Source: Bacillus canaveralius (GTDB taxonomy: Bacteria > Bacillota > Bacilli > Bacillales > Cytobacillaceae). Taken from it: DNA of 64,000 bases. Under the pieces are notes generated by a model. The model did no database searches, was not told where the DNA came from, and saw only the letters and a list, made by a program, of their open reading frames with translations. This document shows, in pieces, positions 17,321 to 27,590 of the stretch; position 1 is the stretch's first letter, and every line of letters begins with the position of its first letter. Location of the stretch: NCBI RefSeq assembly GCF_002860125.1, contig NZ_PGVA01000014.1:1-64000 (forward strand), written 5' to 3'. Both the position numbers and the translations under genes were made by a program.

Positions 17321-17349
17321 AAAGTACCCATCTAATGGGTATTTTTTTG
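17321..17349. terminator. Bidirectional terminator between precursor and ABC exporter
   Basis: Stem TACCCAT (17325-17331) with ATGGGTA (17335-17341), flanked by an A-tract on the left and T-tract on the right, serves the convergent precursor (plus) and exporter (minus) genes. Confidence 0.82.
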
Positions 17350-17353
17350 TTTT

Positions 17354-19123
17354 TCATTTCTCCAGTAATAAAACCTCTTTTTTTTCATTTATCAATTGCT
17401 TATATTCCCCTTTTTGAATAATCTCCCCTTGGTCTAATACAATAACCTGATCAGCATGATTAATGGTGGAAGGACGATGAGCAATAATTAGGATAGTCAT
17501 CTTCTTTTTTAATTTCTGAAGAGCTTCTTGAATTCTTTTTTCGTTTTCCGTGTCTAAAGCGCTCGTGGGTTCATCCAACACTAAGATGGAAGGCTTTCTC
17601 AAAATAGCACGAGCTAAAACTAGACGTTGTCGTTCTCCGCCCGATAATCTTATACCTCTGTCACCGATTTTGGTGTCCAATCCTTTTGAGAGCCTTTTTA
17701 CAAAATCATCAGCTGCAGCGAGCTCCAAAGCTTCCCACATTTGTTCTTCTGTAGCATTTGGTTCCATTAAAAGCAGATTCTGTCTGATACTTGAATTGAA
17801 AAGGAAAGGGTCTTGTGGAACAAAACTGATACTTTTTCTTAAAGCTAATAGATTCTTACCGGTTAGTGGAACCCCGTCTATTAAGAGATCTCCACTTTCT
17901 GGATGATTAAGTCCCATTATAATGTCAACTAATGTGCTTTTTCCAGCGCCAGAGTGCCCTACTATTGCTGTCATGTAATTTGTAGGAATCTGTACACTGA
18001 TGTTTCGAAGAGCATAGGTTGGAGTTTTAACATTGTATCTAAAAAACACATTACGGCATTCGATCATTTTTTTTACATATAGTGGTTTTATATTTTCATC
18101 GTCTCCAAAATCCATTTCTGCAGAACCCTTTGTTCTATTTTGTAGATCCAACAAAACCTTAAAGGCTGGCAGGGTTGAAGCCAATTGCTGCAAATTCGAC
18201 TGGATACTTACAAACCGGGGCCACAGTCTAGAAAAAAGGAGAATCACTATTAATAATTTCTCTGGTTTGCTATGGAACAAGTTGACTGATAAAAAAATAA
18301 AACAAGTAATTATTACGGACAAAGCTAATTTGTAAGATAGCCTGGTGTTAGACTGTAATTTCACATATTTAACTTGTTCCTTAAGCATTCTCTTATTTAA
18401 AGTCCTTAACCATTGCATACGAGATACTTCAAGTGTGTTCGTCTTAATATCTTTAATGCCATTTAGATTATCTGTAATACCAGCCAGATACTTTCTTGAT
18501 AGTTGGGTAGTTTCTTTCCCTAATAGCTTTGCTTGCTTAACAAACTTCCATGAAAAGAAAGCAAGGGCTAATCCACAGATTAGAACCAGACCCGAAATTC
18601 GTGCGGACAACCAGAAGGCAATACCTATTTGTATGACAGTAAAAATAAGATTTGAAACTAAGAGTAGAAACATTTTTATTCCCATGCCGACTCGATTAAT
18701 ATCTTTTGTTAAGGAATTGATCAAATCAGATTTCCTTGTTTTAAGAAAAAAATCCCACTTAACAAACATTATGCTTTGATAGATTTCTTCTTTAAGCCCA
18801 TTTAAGAATCCTTGCTGAATTATAACATCCCGAATTGCAATGGATTTCTCTAAAAGGCTCTGCCCAATGACTAATGTTATATAAACACCTAAAATGAAAG
18901 GCAACCCAATTGATTCAGGGAAGTCTTTTAGAAAATCTAATAATCCTAACATAGAAGAAGTATTGCCCATCTCTAAAATTCCTCCTATGCTTAGCATAGG
19001 AATTAATAAAAGCATTCCAACTCCATCAAGAAAACTAACTAGTACCATACCAAAAAGATTTATGAAAAGAATTTTTCCGGTAAATGAATACAATCGTTTG
19101 ATAAAGTAAATTAATTCTTTCAT
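17354..19123 (-). CDS. ABC exporter, fused permease-ATPase (lasso 'D'/McjD-like role)
   Basis: 589 residues. Residues 1-310 form a six-helix type IV exporter domain; the ATPase follows with Walker A GHSGAGKST near residue 393, signature LSGGERQRL and Walker B I-L-V-L-D-E-P. No N-terminal C39 peptidase domain is present, so any leader must be removed by another enzyme, fitting the S24/S26 peptidase in the cluster. It is convergent with the precursor gene and shares a terminator. Similar exporters close paeninodin-type lasso clusters. A role in lipid-linked glycan export, as in MsbA/PglK, cannot be excluded given the polysaccharide genes nearby. Confidence 0.85.
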   Translation of the reverse strand: MKELIYFIKRLYSFTGKILFINLFGMVLVSFLDGVGMLLLIPMLSIGGILEMGNTSSMLGLLDFLKDFPESIGLPFILGVYITLVIGQSLLEKSIAIRDVIIQQGFLNGLKEEIYQSIMFVKWDFFLKTRKSDLINSLTKDINRVGMGIKMFLLLVSNLIFTVIQIGIAFWLSARISGLVLICGLALAFFSWKFVKQAKLLGKETTQLSRKYLAGITDNLNGIKDIKTNTLEVSRMQWLRTLNKRMLKEQVKYVKLQSNTRLSYKLALSVIITCFIFLSVNLFHSKPEKLLIVILLFSRLWPRFVSIQSNLQQLASTLPAFKVLLDLQNRTKGSAEMDFGDDENIKPLYVKKMIECRNVFFRYNVKTPTYALRNISVQIPTNYMTAIVGHSGAGKSTLVDIIMGLNHPESGDLLIDGVPLTGKNLLALRKSISFVPQDPFLFNSSIRQNLLLMEPNATEEQMWEALELAAADDFVKRLSKGLDTKIGDRGIRLSGGERQRLVLARAILRKPSILVLDEPTSALDTENEKRIQEALQKLKKKMTILIIAHRPSTINHADQVIVLDQGEIIQKGEYKQLINEKKEVLLLEK

Positions 19124-19248
19124 TCAAATCCCCCATGTTAGCAGGTTATTAACCATTATTAAATTTTCATTTTTCTTAATTTTACATTAAAAACCACTTT
19201 TAAGTAACTGTGTAATGTTAAAAAGGCATTTATTGTGGAGAATTGTGT

Positions 19249-19326
19249 TATCCTTGTCATGCGAGGCTCCTTTGTAGTTGGGGAATTGGACAGGACTACC
19301 AATCTAATTATAAGGAGTTTTTTTAC
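19249..19326 (+). ncRNA. Candidate short structured RNA ending in a terminator, upstream of ktrC
   Basis: TGTTATCCT (extended -10, 19246-19254) is followed by a nested hairpin, CTCCTT (19267-19272) with AAGGAG (19312-19317) enclosing GTAGT (19274-19278) with ACTAC (19295-19299), and then seven T. ktrC has its own extended -10 (TGTTAAAAT, 19339-19347) further on. It could be a short RNA or an attenuator. It does not match the ydaO c-di-AMP riboswitch or another class I recognise. Confidence 0.35.
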
Positions 19327-19385
19327 GTCTTAAACCTGTGTTAAAATAAGCCTAGCTATTAAAATGTTGTGCTGGAGGAATACAT

Positions 19386-20045
19386 GTGAGTAAGGAATTT
19401 GCTGTAATTGGACTTGGGCGTTTTGGTGGCAGTATTTGCCGGGCTCTGGCGGAACAGGGCATGGAAGTTATGGCTATAGACAGTAACGAAGATAGGGTGA
19501 ATGAATTTTCAACGATTGCCTCACATGCTGTTGTCGGTGATACAACGGACGAATCAGTTTTAAAAAGCCTCGGAATCCGAAATTTTGATCATGTAATCGT
19601 CGCCATTGGTGAAGATATCCAGGCAAGCATCTTAACAACCCTTATTTTAAAAGAGCTGGGCGTCAATAATATAACGGTCAAAGCCCAGAACGATTATCAT
19701 GAAAAAGTGTTGCGGAAAATTGGCGCTGATCAAGTCGTCCATCCTGAACGCGATATGGGGAGACGGATCGCCCATAATATCGTCTCTAATAATGTATTGG
19801 ACTATCTTGAGCTGTCGGATGAACATAGCATTGTTGAAATTGTGGCAAACAACAGGATCCAGGGCAATTCAATTATCGATCTTGATATTCGCGCCAAATA
19901 TGGAATTAACATTGTCGCGATTAAACGGGGAAATGAAATCATTGTGTCGCCGCAAGCAAATGAATTCATTCAAAGCGGCGATATCTTAATCGTCATTGGC
20001 GCCGACGCTGACATCAACCGCTTTGAAAAGAAAATGATGTTATAA
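19386..20045 (+). CDS. ktrC: KtrC, potassium uptake RCK regulatory subunit
   Basis: 219 residues, the usual KtrA/KtrC length. The N-terminal RCK domain has GLGRFGGS (residues 8-15) for NAD/ATP binding and an acidic residue ending the second strand (A-I-D-S-N); the C-terminal RCK_C domain (about 135-219) is where c-di-AMP binds in this family. It forms a ring that gates the KtrD channel. Start is GTG 19386 behind GGAGG; the ATG two bases earlier runs into TGA. Its place next to rnjA (ykqB-ykqC) is the conserved Bacillus order. Confidence 0.95.
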   Translation: MSKEFAVIGLGRFGGSICRALAEQGMEVMAIDSNEDRVNEFSTIASHAVVGDTTDESVLKSLGIRNFDHVIVAIGEDIQASILTTLILKELGVNNITVKAQNDYHEKVLRKIGADQVVHPERDMGRRIAHNIVSNNVLDYLELSDEHSIVEIVANNRIQGNSIIDLDIRAKYGINIVAIKRGNEIIVSPQANEFIQSGDILIVIGADADINRFEKKMML

Positions 20046-20090
20046 GAAACGCGTCAAGGAACACAATCCAAAGTTTTGCAACAAACGAAA

Positions 20091-20124
20091 GAAGCACCTG
20101 CCGGATGGCAGGTGCTTCCTGTCT
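20091..20124. terminator. Terminator between convergent ktrC and rnjA
   Basis: Perfect 12-bp stem GAAGCACCTGCC (20091-20102) with GGCAGGTGCTTC (20107-20118), GGAT loop, then CTGTCTT. The T-rich tail is modest, but the stem is very stable and lies between two converging genes. Confidence 0.82.
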
Positions 20125-20140
20125 TATAGAGGTTGTCGCA

Positions 20141-21808
20141 TTATACTTCCATAATAATCGGAAGGATCATTGGGCGACGTTTTGTTTTTTCATAAAGAAA
20201 TGGTGCAAGTGTATCAGTTATTTCATTTTTGATTTCAGACCACTGGGTTGTCTTTCGCTCCATTACCTTGTTCAGGTGTTTCGTTATCAACACCTGGGCA
20301 TCATTAATTAAATCTCCAGATTCTCTCATGTAAACGAAACCTCGGGAGATAATATCCGGTCCGGCCCCGATTTTGAAATCCTTCATATTGATGCTGACAA
20401 CTACTACGACCAACCCTTCTTCAGAAAGGATTCTGCGGTCTCTTAATACGATATTGCCGATATCTCCAACGCCGCTTCCGTCAATGTAGACAGAACCTGA
20501 CGGGATTTTTCCGGCAACTCTTGCTTCATCCTCTGTTAAGGCAAGAACCTCGCCATTATCCATGATAAAGCAGTTTTCTTCCGCGACACCGCAATCGACG
20601 GCGAGCTTTACATGCATTTTCTGCATCCGGAATTCCCCATGGATCGGCATGAAGAATTTTGGCTTAATTAGACGAAGCATCAGCTTTTGTTCTTCCTGTC
20701 CACCATGGCCTGAAGTATGAATATTGCTCAATTTACCATGAATGACTTCTGCTCCGGCACGGGAAAGCAAATTGATCGTACGGTTAACACTGATCGTATT
20801 ACCCGGTATCGGTGAAGAAGAGAATACAACCGTATCTCCGGGGTTAATTTGAATTTGTCGATGGGTGCCGTTCGCAATTCTCGAAAGGGCTGCCATTGGT
20901 TCTCCCTGGCTGCCTGTACACAAAATCGTTACTTTGTTTGCCGGCATCCGGTTGATTTGCTGGTGGTCAATAAAGGTTTCTTTCGGGACATTGATGTAGC
21001 CGAGATCTTTTCCAATCTCAATTGCTGCCTCCATGCTTCTTCCAAACACGGCGATTTTTCTGCCGTTGGCAACAGCAGCCTCGGCCACTTGCTGCAAGCG
21101 ATGGATATTTGAGGCGAATGTAGCGAAAATAAGCCTTCCTTCAACTTTTCGGAAAATATCATGAATGCTTTCGCCAACGAGGCGTTCGGACATCGTGAAA
21201 TTTGGAACTTCACTGTTTGTGCTGTCGGAAAGTAGGCACAAGACTCCTTCTTTTCCGATCTCCGCCATTTTTGTGAGGTTTGCCGGTTCCCCTACAGGTG
21301 TAAAGTCAAATTTAAAATCTCCGGTGTGTACAACTTGTCCGGGTGGTGTTTTGACAACAATCCCATACGAATCGGGAATACTATGAGTCGTTCTGAAAAA
21401 GCTGACAGAAGTTTTCCTGAACTTAATCACATCATCTTCTTTTATTTCGTGAAGCGTGGTTGTTCTTAGCAAGCCATGCTCTTCCAGCTTATTTTTAATC
21501 AATCCGAGTGCAAGCTTGCCGCCATAAATCGGGATATTGATTTCGCGCAGCAAATAAGGGATGCCGCCAATGTGGTCTTCATGGCCATGGGTCACAAACA
21601 GGCCTTTTATTTTTTCTTCATTTTTAACTAAATACGAGTAATCAGGAATGACGTAGTCAATTCCAAGCAGTTCATCCTCAGGGAACTTAATTCCCGCATC
21701 AATTAAGATAATTTCATCCTGAAATTGAACGGCGTACGTATTTTTACCGATTTCTCCCAATCCTCCGAGAGCAAATACGGCAGTTTGGTCATTTCTTACA
21801 AATTTCAT
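20141..21808 (-). CDS. rnjA: Ribonuclease J1
   Basis: 555 residues, the same length as B. subtilis RNase J1. The metallo-beta-lactamase motif H74-G-H76-E-D78-H79 coordinates zinc; [14 protein letters not shown] and H-T-S-G-H-G (beta-CASP region) follow. It is the 5'-3' exonuclease and endonuclease of bulk mRNA decay and rRNA maturation. It sits six bases downstream of rpoY on the same strand, the conserved ykzG-ykqC pair, so the two form one operon. Confidence 0.98.
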   Translation of the reverse strand: MKFVRNDQTAVFALGGLGEIGKNTYAVQFQDEIILIDAGIKFPEDELLGIDYVIPDYSYLVKNEEKIKGLFVTHGHEDHIGGIPYLLREINIPIYGGKLALGLIKNKLEEHGLLRTTTLHEIKEDDVIKFRKTSVSFFRTTHSIPDSYGIVVKTPPGQVVHTGDFKFDFTPVGEPANLTKMAEIGKEGVLCLLSDSTNSEVPNFTMSERLVGESIHDIFRKVEGRLIFATFASNIHRLQQVAEAAVANGRKIAVFGRSMEAAIEIGKDLGYINVPKETFIDHQQINRMPANKVTILCTGSQGEPMAALSRIANGTHRQIQINPGDTVVFSSSPIPGNTISVNRTINLLSRAGAEVIHGKLSNIHTSGHGGQEEQKLMLRLIKPKFFMPIHGEFRMQKMHVKLAVDCGVAEENCFIMDNGEVLALTEDEARVAGKIPSGSVYIDGSGVGDIGNIVLRDRRILSEEGLVVVVVSINMKDFKIGAGPDIISRGFVYMRESGDLINDAQVLITKHLNKVMERKTTQWSEIKNEITDTLAPFLYEKTKRRPMILPIIMEV

Positions 21809-21814
21809 AAATTA

Positions 21815-22024
21815 TCATATCTCCAATACTTTATAGTCTTCGTTTTGTTGTTCATATTCTAAATAGGATCCGGAAACAGGCACCACAATTTCGATATTGT
21901 ACCACATGTCCGCAAGCTTTCTCCGCACATCTCTTTCTGAATTTCCTTCGACAAATACGGTTTTTGTTTTTTCTCTAACCGGCACTTGTTTGATATTTTC
22001 TTGGTAAAACACTTTAAAAATCAT
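21815..22024 (-). CDS. rpoY: RNA polymerase epsilon subunit RpoY (YkzG)
   Basis: 69 residues, family-typical. It starts M-I-F-K-V-F-Y-Q and contains R-E-K-T-K-T-V-F-V-E and the ending E-D-Y-K-V-L-E-I, characteristic of YkzG/DUF1447. This small subunit binds RNA polymerase in Firmicutes and has been linked to phage defence and fitness. It is always directly upstream of rnjA, as here. Confidence 0.96.
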   Translation of the reverse strand: MIFKVFYQENIKQVPVREKTKTVFVEGNSERDVRRKLADMWYNIEIVVPVSGSYLEYEQQNEDYKVLEI

Positions 22025-22191
22025 TAAAAATCGCTCCTAACATCCGTTATCACTTTTTTTATTATATAAAACATTTCATAGTATTTCATTTATTTTCTTT
22101 AAGCTCCCTATTTCAGGCAAAAGGAATCTCTGGATAAAATGAAAAACTTATGTAAAATCACTGATTATCAATTTACAATAAGGAAGGAGCC

Positions 22192-22218
22192 CTTCGCAAG
22201 TTTTGAAGGGCCCAAAAT
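22192..22218 (-). terminator. Terminator downstream of the 23-residue peptide gene
   Basis: On the minus strand GGGCCCTTC and GAAGGGCTC enclose a 9-base loop, followed by CTTCCTT. It separates the small cationic ORF from the rpoY promoter region. Confidence 0.75.
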
Positions 22219-22223
22219 AACAA

Positions 22224-22295
22224 TTAAGCGATTGTTTTTTTGCGAAGTAAATCTTTCCACTGTTTCAAGAGCTTTTTGCGGAGCTTCTTTAACAT
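22224..22295 (-). CDS. Small cationic amphipathic peptide, 23 residues
   Basis: Too short for normal gene calling. The ORF runs MLKKLRKKLLKQ then WKDLLRKKTIA: nine Lys/Arg-type charges spaced with Leu and one Trp, an amphipathic helix pattern. AAGGAGAT ends nine bases before the ATG, an excellent ribosome site, and a terminator follows the stop within ten bases, so it is a complete small gene. It lies between the divergent rpoY-rnjA operon and the EamA transporter gene. I do not recognise a named family; membrane-associated regulator or toxin-like peptides have such composition, but function is unknown. Confidence 0.6.
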   Translation of the reverse strand: MLKKLRKKLLKQWKDLLRKKTIA

Positions 22296-22543
22296 TGTGG
22301 ATCATCTCCTTACCTTTATTTTAAACTATCCTTGTCCAAAGTAAAGGATACAAACAATGTTTAAAATAATCATTTTGATTTTTTTATAAAATGGCACTCT
22401 TTTTTACTTATATTATATGATGATTCGCCTTTTTTTTTCATGGGTATAGTTGGAAAACGAGCAAGTTTCGAAAAATTGACAATTATTTGCGAAGGGTTTA
22501 GTGTTTATTCATAAAATGGGAGAATGGAAAAGGCGGGATTCAG

Positions 22544-23440
22544 TTGGGAAAGCTCTATGGGGCACTGTTCGTGTTAAGTTTAATTTGGGGAACTTCTTTC
22601 TTGTTCATCAAAATTTTACTTGAAAACTTGGCTCCGTCAGCGGTTGTATTTGGACGATGTTTGTTTGGTGCTGCGGCGTTGGCATTGATCATCTTTTTCC
22701 AGAAAAGGGAATTTCTTGTAAAAGGCGCTCCTTGGAGAAAACTACTGCTAGTCGGATTTTTAAATAATGCTTTACCGTGGTATTTTATTTCTGTGAGCGA
22801 GACGCAAATTTCGTCGAGCCTTGCTTCCGTTATCAACGCTTCAACGCCAATCTGGACGCTCATCATTGGCACGGTGCTTTTTTCAGCACGGTTAAAAGGC
22901 AGGCAATGGATTGGAATTCTGATTGGATTTGCCGGCATTATCATTTTGTCAGATATCAGGCCAGGAGATTTTGTTTCAGGAAATTTATTCGGAATCGGCT
23001 TCATGTCGGCAGCAGCTGCCTGTTATGGAGCAGGTGCGCACCTGACAAAAAAATATTTGGTTGATTTACCGATTATACATATTTCGTTTTATACGCTATT
23101 GGCTGCAACGATGATCAGTTTTGTGGCGATGCTTGCCACAGCGCCGGATTCCCTGCCGCAGCTTGTGCAATCGGAAAACCTCCTTCCTTTATTAGGACTC
23201 GGTTCATTCGGTTCGGGGATTGCTTATTTGTTTTATTTCTATCTTGTAAAGGAAGGCAGTGCCGAACTGGCATCGCTTGTAACCTATATCGTACCGGGCA
23301 CAGCTTTAATCTGGGGAGCAGTCCTGCTCGATGAAAGCATTCATTTATCGATGATTTTTGGTCTTCTTGTAATTTTTTCTGGTGTCTACATATCAACCGG
23401 CAAAAAAACTGGCAAGAAGGGCAAACCTGCTGCCGCATAA
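22544..23440 (+). CDS. EamA/DMT-superfamily metabolite transporter
   Basis: 298 residues with ten hydrophobic segments in two EamA repeats; typical marks are L-I-W-G-T-S-F-L near residue 14 and S-L-V-T-Y-I-V-P near residue 245, with a basic tail. It would export or import a small metabolite, substrate unknown. TTG 22544 is preceded by AGGCGGG. It ends 24 bases before the HAD phosphatase gene and may share its transcript. It is an insertion relative to the B. subtilis order. Confidence 0.9.
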   Translation: MGKLYGALFVLSLIWGTSFLFIKILLENLAPSAVVFGRCLFGAAALALIIFFQKREFLVKGAPWRKLLLVGFLNNALPWYFISVSETQISSSLASVINASTPIWTLIIGTVLFSARLKGRQWIGILIGFAGIIILSDIRPGDFVSGNLFGIGFMSAAAACYGAGAHLTKKYLVDLPIIHISFYTLLAATMISFVAMLATAPDSLPQLVQSENLLPLLGLGSFGSGIAYLFYFYLVKEGSAELASLVTYIVPGTALIWGAVLLDESIHLSMIFGLLVIFSGVYISTGKKTGKKGKPAAA

Positions 23441-23464
23441 TGAAGGGCAAGAAAGGGGAACAAC

Positions 23465-24235
23465 ATGAGTAAAATTGTATTTTTTGACATTGACGGTACG
23501 TTGCTTGACCACGATAAAAAGCTGCCAATCACAGCGAAAAAAGCTGTAAAAGAGCTGCAAAACAGCGGTGTTTATGTAGCTATTGCAACAGGACGGGCGC
23601 CTTTTATGTTTGAAAGCCTGCGGGAAGAGCTTGGGATTGAGTCTTTTGTCAGCTTTAATGGCCAATATGTTGTTTTTGAAGGGGAGGTTATTTACAAAAA
23701 CCCTTTAAACAATGATGAAATTCAACGGCTAGTGCAGCAAGGAAAAGAGAATAATCATCCGCTTGTCTTTATGAACCACGGAACGATGAAAGCAACTGTA
23801 AAACATCATCGCTATATTGAAGACAGCTTAATGACCCTCAAATTTCCGCATCCAGAGGTAGATAAATCTTTTTACCAAAATCGTGAAATTTACCAGTCGC
23901 TTCTTTTCATTGAGGAAGAGGACGAAGCCTTATACCTGGAGCAATTTCCCGAGCTCAGGTTTATCCGCTGGCATCCGTTTTCAATGGATGTTTTACCGGC
24001 AGGAGGTTCTAAAGCTGAAGGAATTAAAAAAATGATTGAGCGCCTCGGTTTTCAGATTGAAAACGTATTTGCATTTGGAGACGGGCTGAACGATATTGAG
24101 ATGATACAAACAGTAGGCACTGGCGTTGCAATGGGCAATGCCGAACCAGCATTAAAACAATATGCCGATTATATTACAAAGGACGTCGCAGAAGACGGAA
24201 TTCAGCACGGCTTGAAGCATTTACAGCTTATCTAA
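23465..24235 (+). CDS. ykrA: YkrA, Cof-type HAD phosphatase
   Basis: 256 residues, family size. HAD motif I is FFDIDGTLLD (residues 6-15), motif II A-T-G-R-A, motif III the lysine in G-G-S-K, motif IV FGDGLNDIEM near residue 200; a Cof-type cap lies in between. It likely dephosphorylates sugar phosphates or flavin precursors. The position between rnjA and def matches ykrA in B. subtilis. Confidence 0.93.
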   Translation: MSKIVFFDIDGTLLDHDKKLPITAKKAVKELQNSGVYVAIATGRAPFMFESLREELGIESFVSFNGQYVVFEGEVIYKNPLNNDEIQRLVQQGKENNHPLVFMNHGTMKATVKHHRYIEDSLMTLKFPHPEVDKSFYQNREIYQSLLFIEEEDEALYLEQFPELRFIRWHPFSMDVLPAGGSKAEGIKKMIERLGFQIENVFAFGDGLNDIEMIQTVGTGVAMGNAEPALKQYADYITKDVAEDGIQHGLKHLQLI

Positions 24236-24290
24236 TCGCTGAACCGGTCGTAATTAGCATGGCGCTGCCGAGATAAAAACACTGAAAAGT

Positions 24291-24337
24291 AAGGGACTGG
24301 AAAAGATAACGCCTCTTTGCCAGTCCCTTTAGTTTTT
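24291..24337. terminator. Terminator between ykrA and def
   Basis: Stem AAGGGACTGG (24291-24300) with CCAGTCCCTT (24320-24329), followed by TAGTTTTT on the plus strand. The two flanking genes converge. Confidence 0.8.
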
Positions 24338-24350
24338 AACCCCGGCTAGA

Positions 24351-24905
24351 TTATCTTTCAATCGGGATTGCATTTTCGATGATTTTATACGGATCTTTTT
24401 TATCGATATGGTCATAAAACATGATCCCGTTTAAATGATCGATTTCGTGCTGGAAGACGATTGCTACCAATCCTTTTAGTCGTAACTTGACCGCTGTACC
24501 GTCGATATCATAGCCTTTTACTGTAACTCTTGCATATCTTGGTACATAGCCGGGAATCGGTTCATCCACTGACAGGCATCCTTCACCGGCAGTTAAGTAT
24601 GACTTCTCAACCGAGTGGCTGACAATTTTCGGATTGAATAAAGCGTAGCTGTACAATTCACCTTTTTCATCGGTGACGTTCACTGCAATCATTCTTTTCA
24701 TTACATTAATCTGCGGAGCTGCAAGGCCGATTCCCGGGCGTAAATTATAGCGGGCGGAAATTTCAGGATCCTGGCTGTTTTTCACATATTCCATCAGGCT
24801 GTTCAATATATTTATATCCTCTTCGGATGGTGGCATCTGAACTTCCTCAGCTACTTGGCGCAGTCCCGGATGGCCGTCCCGAATGATGTCATCCATTGTT
24901 ATCAT
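24351..24905 (-). CDS. def: Peptide deformylase
   Basis: 184 residues, the type 2 length (YkrB/DefB). Metal and catalytic motifs are G-I-G-L-A-A-P-Q at 58-65, E-G-C-L-S with C110, and Q-H-E-I-D-H with H153, E154 and H157. It removes the formyl group from nascent proteins. It is transcribed toward ykrA and preceded by a gap that holds one copy of the interspersed repeat described at 24944. Confidence 0.97.
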   Translation of the reverse strand: MITMDDIIRDGHPGLRQVAEEVQMPPSEEDINILNSLMEYVKNSQDPEISARYNLRPGIGLAAPQINVMKRMIAVNVTDEKGELYSYALFNPKIVSHSVEKSYLTAGEGCLSVDEPIPGYVPRYARVTVKGYDIDGTAVKLRLKGLVAIVFQHEIDHLNGIMFYDHIDKKDPYKIIENAIPIER

Positions 24906-24943
24906 GTTATTTTCACTCCCATGACCCTTAATTTACTTTTAGT

Positions 24944-25080
24944 GAATAAATTTCATCAAGCATTTCTTTAATTTAAAAACGAACAATTATTTAAAATTAA
25001 GACATACTGAATCCTCCTGGTTTATTAAAACAATTTAATTCGTTTTTCGGTCAGCTCTTAATACATTGTGAAATTTACTC
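24944..25080 (-). repeat. Interspersed hairpin/MITE-like repeat, copy A
   Basis: On the minus strand this copy begins GAGTAAATTTCA and ends TGAAATTTATTC, imperfect terminal inverted repeats. Inside, A-A-A-A-A-C-G-A-A and T-T-C-G-T-T-T-T-T form a second inverted pair around a centre containing CCAGGAGGATT. It is clearly related to copy B at 34032-34175 (same ends, same centre with GGAGGATT) and partial copy C at 28566. It fills most of the 371-base gap between def and ykyA (24906-25276), where I see no gene. Confidence 0.7.
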
Positions 25081-25276
25081 AGTAAAATTATTTTATGATT
25101 AAGCATTATTAATTCTTCAACTAATTAACTGCTCACTAATAAAAACGGACTCTTTCTACCGAGTCTTGGATTGATTTTCATTATAGGTGAATATCTTTAA
25201 TATGTCGATTAGACTGCCGGCTATTGTAAAAAAACTGGTCAATCGATATAGTAATAAATAGGTTGGGGGGAGCCAA

Positions 25277-25939
25277 ATGTTTAATAGAAAAACTGTCTGG
25301 CTTGCGGCTATTTACTTGACCGCGGCTGTGCTGCTCGCTGGCTGTCTGGGACAGCAATCGGCACCAGAGAAAATGTATGAAATCATGGAGAAGGTTGTTG
25401 CGCTTGAGGATAGCTTTGAAAAACAACAAGAACCGTTATTGAAGCTCGAAAAAGAAGAAAAAGAACTGTACGGGAAAATGATCGAACTTGGAATGAAAGA
25501 ATACGATCAAATTGTTAATCTGTCGGACCAGGCATTAACGATTGTGGATAAAAGAAAAAAACATATGGAAGCTGAGGTTAAAAGCATCAATGCTTCTGAA
25601 AAAGAGTTTCAAAAGCTTGAACGCATAATCGAAGACATTGACGATAAAGAATTGAAAAAACAGGCGGACGATCTATACGGCACTATGCAAAAAAGGTATG
25701 ATGCCCACCGGGTTTTGGCCGAGAACTACTCAAACGGACTCGGATACGACAGAGAATTGTATGAAATGTTCAAACAGGAAGACCTGACAATTGAGAAGCT
25801 TGAGGAACAAATCAATAAAATCAATGCTACTTACAAAAAAGTATTGGAAACAAATGAACAATTTAATACGTACACAGAAGATTATAATGATTCGAAGCGG
25901 AAATTTTATGAGACAGCCGGGCTCGGAATCGAGGAATAG
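25277..25939 (+). CDS. ykyA: YkyA-family lipoprotein
   Basis: 220 residues. A lipobox L-L-A-G-C at residues 19-23 after a short hydrophobic signal indicates a membrane-anchored lipoprotein; the mature part is rich in Glu/Lys and predicted coiled-coil (K-L-E-K-E-E-K-E-L and similar). YkyA is described as a putative cell-wall-associated lipoprotein and in B. subtilis also stands between def and pdhA. GGGGGGAG precedes the ATG. Confidence 0.9.
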   Translation: MFNRKTVWLAAIYLTAAVLLAGCLGQQSAPEKMYEIMEKVVALEDSFEKQQEPLLKLEKEEKELYGKMIELGMKEYDQIVNLSDQALTIVDKRKKHMEAEVKSINASEKEFQKLERIIEDIDDKELKKQADDLYGTMQKRYDAHRVLAENYSNGLGYDRELYEMFKQEDLTIEKLEEQINKINATYKKVLETNEQFNTYTEDYNDSKRKFYETAGLGIEE

Positions 25940-25941
25940 AA

Positions 25942-25980
25942 AAACAGGGAGATTGACGTGGGTCAATCTCCCTGTTTGTG
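25942..25980 (+). terminator. Terminator after ykyA
   Basis: Perfect 16-bp stem AAACAGGGAGATTGAC (25942-25957) with its complement (25962-25977), GTGG loop, T-rich end. Confidence 0.85.
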
Positions 25981-27587
<1,607 letters not shown>

Positions 27588-27590
27588 GCC

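Noticed and set aside
17131-17331. His/Leu-rich reading on the minus strand, and the Met/Lys-rich reading at 17152-17421 on the plus strand
   Set aside because: Both are by-products of the GAT/GAA repeat in other frames; neither has a ribosome site.
14240-19123. Calling the cluster a complete lasso peptide cluster
   Set aside because: No asparagine synthetase-like cyclase and no transglutaminase-like B2 protease are encoded anywhere in the window.
19124-19385. c-di-AMP (ydaO) riboswitch upstream of ktrC
   Set aside because: Conserved ydaO sequence blocks are not visible; only a simple nested hairpin with T-run is seen.
22139-22324. 61-codon reading on the plus strand over the rpoY upstream region
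   Set aside because: No ribosome site; it runs opposite the better supported 23-residue minus-strand gene and through its terminator.
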